This document shows positions 24,510-27,990 of a DNA stretch of 27,990 nucleotides, piece after piece (positions within the stretch are counted from its first letter, which is position 1; every line of letters starts with the position of its first letter). A model generated the notes under the pieces. The model did no database searches, was not told the origin of the DNA, and was given only the letters and a program-made list of their open reading frames with translations. This DNA comes from an uncultured Bacilli bacterium (GTDB lineage Bacteria; Bacillota_I; Bacilli_A; RF39; UBA660). The DNA is taken from the NCBI GenBank assembly GCA_948687865.1, contig CAPQQE010000004.1, positions 1-27,990 of the forward strand, written 5' to 3'. The position numbers were made by a program, and so were the translations under genes.

Positions 24510-25271
24510 TTAATCAATTACGAATAGCGAATCTACGTTATCTTTTAAGGTAGCTCTTATATCTGCTAGTTCTTGGTTTCCTTCCGATAACATAGTAGGT
24601 CCATCGATAGTATACTGAGAACTATTCAAAGTATATTTACTCCTTATTCGCCCTAAGATAACTTTAGTCATAGCTAGACTAAACCTTTTTAAATAATTTT
24701 GCCAATATGGTTCTTTGATATCGTCTACACAAGTATATTCAGGCATATAGTCAATTGTTAATGTTGATGGTTTCATTGCATTGCAAGTAACATATAACTT
24801 CTGCTCGTCTTTTTCAAATCTAAAATCTAAATCTGTAGACAAAGCATTTATGTTTTGTTGTGCAGATAACGCATTAGCAATTTGATCTAAACTTAATCCT
24901 GCCATACCGTTGTTGATACCATTAACATAATAAGTAGATATTGCGTCAACTGGAATGTAATTAACGGCAGATTGTCCTCTCATAACGTAATTAACTACAG
25001 AAACTTTCAAAGGCCATTTACTTGTATCTATAACTGATTTATATGGTACAGTAATTGACTTCGTATCATTTATATAGTGAGCTAACTCACCTAAGGCCAT
25101 TTCGACTACTTCAGCTACTTGTTCGTCAGATAACTCAATTTTAATTATTTGATTACCTAGATTTTTCATAACGTAATCTACATATGACTTCATAGTTTTA
25201 TAACCTTTTTTCTTACCAATTTCTAGTAGAGCGTCATCATTACGAGTGTTTTTATCTTCATTCTCAGCCAT
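24510..25271 (-). CDS. Head-tail connector / neck-like virion protein
   Basis: 253 residues; AAGGAGGT site. The C-terminal part, YLKRFSLAMTKVILGRIRSK followed by YTIDGPTMLSEGNQELADIR, matches a conserved segment of connector/neck proteins of large T4-related myoviruses (helix with LGRIRxKY, then a short loop, then LLSEG..EL..IR). The middle part has a hydrophobic Gly/Asn-rich stretch and strands (LYVTCNAMKPSTLTIDYMPE). It heads the operon connector - small protein - sheath - tube, the expected order from neck to tail. A gp13-type neck role is likely; gp14/gp15-like connector roles are the alternatives. Confidence 0.6.
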   Translation of the reverse strand: MAENEDKNTRNDDALLEIGKKKGYKTMKSYVDYVMKNLGNQIIKIELSDEQVAEVVEMALGELAHYINDTKSITVPYKSVIDTSKWPLKVSVVNYVMRGQSAVNYIPVDAISTYYVNGINNGMAGLSLDQIANALSAQQNINALSTDLDFRFEKDEQKLYVTCNAMKPSTLTIDYMPEYTCVDDIKEPYWQNYLKRFSLAMTKVILGRIRSKYTLNSSQYTIDGPTMLSEGNQELADIRATLKDNVDSLFVID

Positions 25272-25430
25272 CTAAATACCTCCTTATTATAATTAATTAT
25301 AGTTTATATTATTTTGTTTATATGTTTTAAAATCATTGCATTATTATAATTATAATAAAAATTTATAAAAATTCATAAAAGTGTTTACAAATTTTGATTT
25401 TTATTATATAATTTTATAAACTATAAATAT
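25272..25430. other. Divergent intergenic region between virion operon and tRNA array
   Basis: Almost pure A/T. It holds the tRNA-array promoter (25384-25412, plus strand). For the minus-strand virion operon several ATTATA elements are present (about 25286-25301) but none has a convincing -35 partner, which would fit a late promoter read by another factor. Confidence 0.4.
25384..25412 (+). promoter_or_regulatory. Consensus sigma-70 promoter of the tRNA array
   Basis: TTTACA (25384-25389), exactly 17 bases, TATAAT (25407-25412), 18 bases before the first tRNA-like unit. It is the only clear promoter seen before the whole array. Confidence 0.8.
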
Positions 25431-25501
25431 CTCGAAATAATGTAAAGATAGCATACCAAATCGTACGTTGGAAGTGTTTGGTTCAAATCCAACTTTTGAG
25501 A
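25431..25501 (+). tRNA. Degenerate tRNA-like unit 1 (enlarged anticodon loop)
   Basis: The acceptor CTCGAAA / TTTTGAG pairs fully (one G-U). D-stem ATGT / GCAT with a short AAAGATA loop that lacks the GG pair. The T-arm has loop TTCAAAT with four good pairs and one mismatch. The anticodon stem is only CCAA / TTGG around an 8-base loop ATCGTACG, so the anticodon cannot be assigned with confidence. There is no encoded CCA. It may be a decayed tRNA or an unusual functional one. Confidence 0.45.
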
Positions 25502-25504
25502 GTA

Positions 25505-25576
25505 TCAAAGTAGTGTAATTGGCAGCAGGCTGGCGGATACAGAGTCAGAGGTATTGGTTTGAGTCCAATCTTTGAA
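25505..25576 (+). tRNA. Degenerate tRNA-like unit 2 (9-base anticodon loop)
   Basis: Acceptor TCAAAG / CTTTGA (six pairs), D-arm GTGTAATTGGCAGCAG as in Gln/Trp-type tRNAs but with a G-G mismatch, T-arm ATTGG-TTTGAGT-CCAAT fully paired. The anticodon stem CTGGC / GTCAG encloses nine bases (GGATACAGA). There is no encoded CCA. Identity uncertain. Confidence 0.45.
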
Positions 25577-25624
25577 ACTTATATTTAATTTTTAGCATTA
25601 TATTATTTGTGTTGGAGGTTAAAT

Positions 25625-26107
25625 ATGAAATTAGCTACATCTTATTTTTATCAAATTAGAAACTTTAAAAATTATATGATTCCAGTCAGTACAGCAATGT
25701 TTGATCCAGTATGGTTTCATAAAAATGATATGAATGGAATATATAAAGATAAAAATAACGTATATAATGGTATAAGATTTGAAGAATTAGCACCCGGTAA
25801 ATCATGTAATGGTTTATGTAAAGGTACAAAAATTTGTAAAATCAAAAATCCAAAAGAATGTGAATTTCTAAAACAATATGAAAAGCAATTAGAAAGTTTG
25901 AACATTGAAAACTTAATAAAGAAATGTAATATATTGGCTAATAATATAAAAAGAATAGAAGGATTTTATGAAGAACCTATAATAGTATTTATAGTGTATG
26001 AATCATATACAAATGAATGCAGTGAAAGAAATACTATATTATCAATGTTTAACAAAAATAATATTGAAATATCTGAATTAAAATACCCTATTCAAGAAAA
26101 TTATTAA
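25625..26107 (+). CDS. DUF488-like protein inside the tRNA array
   Basis: 160 residues from ATG 25625, six bases after GGAGG; an earlier in-frame TTG (25607) lies before that site and is not used. The pattern follows the DUF488 family: KLATSYFYQIRNFKNYMIPV at the N-terminus (family: 'i.TSYf..lr.l....ipIsi'), FEELAPGKS, a QYEKQLESLN helix, and VFIVYESYTNECSERNTILS at the end (family: 'LLCYE....CHR..v'). The usual CHR is CSER here. A cysteine cluster (CNGLCKGTKIC ... KECEF) is inserted in the middle and may bind metal. The biochemical function of DUF488 is unknown. Its place among tRNA genes under one promoter suggests co-expression with them. Confidence 0.6.
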   Translation: MKLATSYFYQIRNFKNYMIPVSTAMFDPVWFHKNDMNGIYKDKNNVYNGIRFEELAPGKSCNGLCKGTKICKIKNPKECEFLKQYEKQLESLNIENLIKKCNILANNIKRIEGFYEEPIIVFIVYESYTNECSERNTILSMFNKNNIEISELKYPIQENY

Positions 26108-26116
26108 TAAATATAT

Positions 26117-26217
26117 CGGGTTGGCCTGGTGGCTGCATGTAAGATTTGAAGCTTATATGTACTAACTGATCATTAGCTATAATAAGAAGAAACTTAGGTT
26201 CGATTCCTGAGTACCCG
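26117..26217 (+). tRNA. Degenerate tRNA-like unit 3 (long variable region)
   Basis: CGGGT / ACCCG ends pair (five pairs, two mismatches next to them), and the T-arm CTTAGG-TTCGATT-CCTGAG is good. The central stem ATGTAAG / CTTATAT (seven pairs) closes an 8-base loop ATTTGAAG. A 40-base variable region follows with its own CTAA / TTAG hairpin. The D-arm is poor. No CCA. Class II (Ser/Leu/Tyr) ancestry is possible; the identity is not clear. Confidence 0.4.
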
Positions 26218-26230
26218 TTCGTATTTTAAT

Positions 26231-26305
26231 GGCTCTATGGACAAGTGGTTAAGTCACAAGGTTTTCATCCTTGAGTCGGGGGTTCAATTCCCTCTAGAGT
26301 CACCA
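26231..26305 (+). tRNA. tRNA-Glu (anticodon TTC)
   Basis: Complete cloverleaf: acceptor GGCTCTA / TAGAGTC, D-arm GACAAGTGGTTAAGTC, anticodon stem CAAGG / CCTTG with loop TTTTCAT (anticodon TTC, reads GAA/GAG), T-loop TTCAATT, encoded CCA. Confidence 0.93.
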
Positions 26306-26306
26306 G

Positions 26307-26492
26307 TTTTATAATAAAGTAATCTAAAAATAACAAAGAGCATTTGTAATTAGTGAGTATAGTAAATATTGTGAATCCTATTATTACTTTATTATAAAAT
26401 AAAATGTGTAAATACTGTATAAAAAATAATTACCACGTTTAACTGCCTGATAGGAGCTGTAGGTTAACATTTTTGATATTTCTATACTCACT
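26307..26492 (+). ncRNA. Structured spacer A: long-stem pseudoknot between tRNA-Glu and tRNA-Trp
   Basis: A perfect 17-bp inverted repeat, TTTTATAATAAAGTAAT (26307-26323) with 26383-26399, encloses a 59-base loop. Inside that loop AGTGAGTATAG (26352-26362) is fully complementary to CTATACTCACT (26482-26492) downstream, which gives an H-type pseudoknot of 17 and 11 pairs. A smaller GTT(T)AAC / GTTAAC stem (26437-26468) lies between. No open frame. The function is unknown; it could be a stable small RNA or a processing scaffold. Confidence 0.5.
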
Positions 26493-26501
26493 TCTTATTA
26501 T

Positions 26502-26576
26502 ACAAGCTTAGTGTAATTGGTAGCACAATAGTCTCCAAAACTATTAGTTTGAGTTCAAGTCTTAAAGCTTGTGCCA
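26502..26576 (+). tRNA. tRNA-Trp (anticodon CCA)
   Basis: Acceptor ACAAGCT / AGCTTGT perfect, D-arm GTGTAATTGGTAGCAC, anticodon stem ATAGT / ACTAT with loop CTCCAAA (anticodon CCA, reads UGG), T-loop TTCAAGT, discriminator G and encoded CCA. Confidence 0.93.
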
Positions 26577-26583
26577 ATAACAT

Positions 26584-26659
26584 TCCTCAGTAGATCAGTC
26601 GGTAGATCGGCAGACTGTTAATCTGTAAGTCATAGGTTCGAATCCTATCTGAGGAGCCA
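26584..26659 (+). tRNA. tRNA-Asn (anticodon GTT)
   Basis: Acceptor TCCTCAG / CTGAGGA perfect, D-arm GATCAGTCGGTAGATC, anticodon stem GCAGA / TCTGT with loop CTGTTAA (anticodon GTT), T-arm ATAGG-TTCGAAT-CCTAT, encoded CCA. Confidence 0.95.
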
Positions 26660-26661
26660 AT

Positions 26662-26862
26662 AAATTATTAATATGGTATCGACTACAAGAACAACCAGAA
26701 AATTAATTTGATACGAAAGTTCAAAGGAGTATCCAGAGAGGCTACGATAAAACCTAAGTCTTTATAGATATGGTTAAAAAATAACAGTAGAAAATAAAAT
26801 ATATTGGAAACAATATTGAGTGTCCGTGAGAGGCTGGTAACGGGTACCTAAGTTAATAATTT
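26662..26862 (+). ncRNA. Structured spacer B: GAAA tetraloop plus 11-nt receptor, ribozyme-like
   Basis: The ~200-base element is closed by a 10-bp stem AAATTATTAA (26662-26671) with TTAATAATTT (26853-26862). It contains hairpin ATATTG-GAAA-CAATAT (26801-26816) and the sequence CCTAAG (26753-26758) facing TATGG (26769-26773) within an AACC / GGTT helix. CCUAAG...UAUGG is the well-known 11-nt receptor for GAAA tetraloops in group I and group II introns. A CTAC / GTAG stem (26743-26746 with 26787-26790) encloses the receptor helix, as P4 does P5 in small group I introns. No P7/guanosine-site sequence or splice sites could be found, so it is called ribozyme-like only. Confidence 0.5.
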
Positions 26863-26869
26863 TTAATAT

Positions 26870-26944
26870 GGCACGTTAGTTTAGTGGTTATGACATCTGC
26901 CTGTCACGCAGAAAACGCGAGTTCGATTCTCGCACGAGCCGCCA
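26870..26944 (+). tRNA. tRNA-Asp (anticodon GTC)
   Basis: Acceptor GGCACGT / ACGAGCC (one A-A mismatch), D-arm GTTTAGTGGTTATGAC, anticodon stem TCTGC / GCAGA with loop CTGTCAC (anticodon GTC), T-arm GCGAG-TTCGATT-CTCGC, encoded CCA. Confidence 0.92.
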
Positions 26945-26965
26945 AAGAGCTTAAAGCTCTTTTAT
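26944..26965 (+). terminator. Terminator-like hairpin after tRNA-Asp
   Basis: AAAGAGC-TTAAA-GCTCTTTT: a 7-bp stem starting at the last base of tRNA-Asp, followed by a T-run. If active it would split the array into two transcription units; no clear promoter was seen between it and tRNA-Thr, so it may terminate only in part. Confidence 0.6.
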
Positions 26966-26993
26966 TACCAAATTTCTTTAAATTTTAGCAGGA

Positions 26994-27160
26994 CAGCTAA
27001 TTAAAAACCACTCAGAAGGAAAACTGAGCACAAACCAATTTAAATTACCGATTTAAGATAAGCTGGTGTAGGTAAACAAATTAGCGCGCACCATATGTAT
27101 TATAAAGATTATAAGCAGAAAATAAAATGCGCTATGTGTAGTGGTAACAACTTATGTTAC
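26994..27160 (+). ncRNA. Structured spacer C: second pseudoknot-forming element
   Basis: Stem CAGCT / AGCTG (26994-26998, 27061-27065) encloses hairpin CTCAG / CTGAG (27011-27015, 27024-27028). Next, GGTGT (27065-27069) can pair with GCACC (27088-27092), while AGCGC (27083-27087), in that loop, pairs with GCGCT (27129-27133): a pseudoknot arrangement. A hairpin GTAACA-ACTTA-TGTTAC (27144-27160) ends the element seven bases before tRNA-Thr. No open frame. The function is unknown. Confidence 0.4.
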
Positions 27161-27166
27161 ATATAT

Positions 27167-27242
27167 GCTACCTTAGCATAACTGGCAATGCACCGGTCTT
27201 GTAAACCGGAGACACTCAGTTCGAGTCTGAGAGGTAGCTCCA
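27167..27242 (+). tRNA. tRNA-Thr (anticodon TGT)
   Basis: Acceptor GCTACCT / AGGTAGC perfect, D-arm GCATAACTGGCAATGC, anticodon stem CCGGT / ACCGG with loop CTTGTAA (anticodon TGT, reads ACA), T-arm CTCAG-TTCGAGT-CTGAG, encoded CCA. Confidence 0.95.
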
Positions 27243-27246
27243 AAAG

Positions 27247-27317
27247 GTAGGTTCGATTCCTACTCGGTGATTGAGTACTGGTGTGAAGGGAGTTAGGTTC
27301 GATTCCTAATGATCGTT
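27247..27317 (+). pseudogene. Two orphan tRNA 3' ends (T-arms without 5' halves)
   Basis: GTAGG-TTCGATT-CCTAC (27247-27263) followed by TCGGTGA, and TTAGG-TTCGATT-CCTAA (27293-27309) followed by TGATCGTT. Each is a perfect T-arm followed by what would be the 3' acceptor strand, but no matching 5' acceptor, D-arm or anticodon arm lies nearby. They look like remnants of tRNA genes, or 3' halves left by recombination. Confidence 0.5.
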
Positions 27318-27510
27318 TTATAAGCAATAACTTATAAATAACTCTGGTGAGACAATAATCTGGACTGCTTGTTCATTAAAGTTAAGTAGGAATATTTAAC
27401 AAAAGCAAAATACCAAAATTCTATATTTATTAGTGGTTCTCAGGACTTTATGCTAATAAAAAGTATAAGTGCCCACACCTGTAAAGGAGAATGAGCCTGA
27501 CAAAATATAA
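27317..27510 (+). ncRNA. Spacer D: region with hairpins, no gene
   Basis: Contains TTTATAAG-CAATAA-CTTATAAA (27317-27338, 8 bp), GTTAA / TTAAC (27381-27400) and a TCAGG / CCTGA long-range pairing (about 27438 and 27495). No coding frame. It may be another member of the spacer RNA set, but the evidence is weaker than for A to C. Confidence 0.3.
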
Positions 27511-27586
27511 CGCGGGGTAGAGAAGTGGTTATCTCATTAGGTTCATGACCTAAAGATCGTTGGTTCGAGTCCAACCTCCGCTACCA
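27511..27586 (+). tRNA. tRNA-Met (anticodon CAT), initiator-like
   Basis: CGCGGGG start, D-arm GAGAAGTGGTTATCTC, anticodon stem TTAGG / CCTAA with loop TTCATGA, T-arm GTTGG-TTCGAGT-CCAAC, encoded CCA. The first acceptor pair is a C1-T72 mismatch and D-stem pair 11-24 is A-T, both initiator-type signatures; the three-G-C anticodon stem of initiators is only partly kept (AGG / CCT). Confidence 0.9.
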
Positions 27587-27612
27587 ACCTTTCTTACACA
27601 ATTAAATAATAT

Positions 27613-27703
27613 GGTAACTTGGTGGAGTTGGTTTATCACGCCAGTCTTGAAAATTGGTATAGGAGAAATCTTATCGAAGGTTCGAATCCTTCAGTTACCG
27701 CCA
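27613..27703 (+). tRNA. tRNA-Ser (anticodon TGA)
   Basis: Acceptor GGTAACT / AGTTACC perfect, anticodon stem CCAGT / ATTGG (one G-U) with loop CTTGAAA (anticodon TGA, reads UCA), long variable arm TATAGGAGAAATCTTATC typical of class II tRNAs, T-arm GAAGG-TTCGAAT-CCTTC, encoded CCA. Confidence 0.93.
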
Positions 27704-27990
27704 TTGGTTTTATAACCAAAGTGTAAGTATAGCTGGATTGCTTTAAAACTGAGAATACCGAAGCTGAGTGCACATAGTTTATGGTTTGAGAAAGCACTTA
27801 AAAGATCCTAGTTAATTATATGGGTTTACCACTCCAAAAGCAAGAAGTATTGGTATAGTTAATTAGTTATAGTTAGTGTATTGACTTCAGAATTACACCA
27901 AATCAACTAGTAGTAAAATAAGTGGTTAATTTGTTAGGAATCATTTATTGAAAAACTTTATAGATATGTAGTACTGTGACCTAACACGAG
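27704..27990 (+). other. Spacer E to window end: no gene, some RNA-like structure
   Basis: No open frame or tRNA. TTGGTT / AACCAA (27705-27720) forms a short hairpin right after tRNA-Ser. CCTAG (27807-27811) and TATGG (27819-27823) in an ATCC / GGGT helix resemble the receptor motif of spacer B with one base missing. GTGTA / TACAC (27876-27898) and TGTTAGG / CCTAACA (27932-27938, 27980-27986) can also pair. The array probably goes on beyond the window. Confidence 0.35.

Noticed and set aside
25607..25624. TTG at 25607 as start of the DUF488-like gene
   Set aside because: It lies before the GGAGG site; ATG 25625 has proper spacing and matches the family N-terminus.
26662..26862. Spacer B as a self-splicing group I intron within a tRNA
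   Set aside because: Flanking tRNAs Asn and Asp are complete, no split tRNA exons fit, and no P7/guanosine-binding sequences or 5' G-U splice helix could be found. Only the tetraloop/receptor part matches.
1..27990. CRISPR array, insertion sequence or transposase
   Set aside because: No regularly spaced repeats with unique spacers, no terminal inverted repeats around a transposase-like frame.

Overview
The window is part of a very AT-rich genome of a tailed phage with a contractile tail (myovirus). The evidence is a T4 gp20-like portal, a contractile tail sheath and a tail tube. T4-style replication and recombination genes (UvsW-like helicase, gp47/gp46 = SbcD/SbcC-like nuclease, DnaB/gp41-like helicase) and a tRNA array are also present. 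Strong AAGGAGG-type ribosome binding sites, near-consensus sigma-70 promoters and low GC suggest a Firmicutes host, probably a clostridium; that is inference. UAA, UAG and UGA are all used as stops, so the code is standard.

Layout. 1-4248 (+): end of an unknown gene, then two tail-fibre-like proteins. 4321-7246 (+): portal and an unknown protein, closed by a strong two-way terminator. 7320-8234 (-): a single gene that may be a divergent sigma factor, with its own promoter. 8533-17827 (+): replication/recombination run containing UvsW-like helicase, YqaJ/lambda-exo-type nuclease, SbcD, SbcC, a 4-Cys TSCPD-domain protein and a DnaB-like helicase, with small unknown genes between. 17921-21618 (-): two proteins that share an N-terminal peptide resembling T4 capsid-targeting sequences (one ferritin-like), and upstream of them a 663-residue fusion of zinc fingers, KYG repeats, a Vsr-like nuclease and a DNA methyltransferase. 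21806-25271 (-): virion cassette of neck-like protein, small acidic-tailed protein, sheath and tube. 25384-27990 (+): promoter, tRNA array, and a DUF488-like gene embedded in it.

Most notable points. (1) The tRNA array is not compact. Seven good tRNAs (Glu, Trp, Asn, Asp, Thr, initiator-like Met, Ser) are separated by ~200-nt spacers with strong RNA structure. These include a 17-bp/11-bp pseudoknot, a GAAA tetraloop plus the classic 11-nt tetraloop-receptor sequence, and a second pseudoknot. Degenerate tRNA-like units with enlarged anticodon loops and two orphan T-arms are also present. This looks like an undescribed array of structured RNAs interleaved with tRNAs. (2) Two P-loop ATPase genes, SbcC-like and DnaB-like, are both broken at or just before the Walker A motif: one by an apparent missing 5' segment, the other by one extra base. 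(3) A two-helix ferritin-like protein and its neighbour both carry AM(K/R)L(I/L)xE at residues 7-13, which suggests packaging in the capsid. (4) The nuclease-methyltransferase fusion has its own consensus promoter.

All functional calls come from motifs read by eye; no database search or folding program was run.
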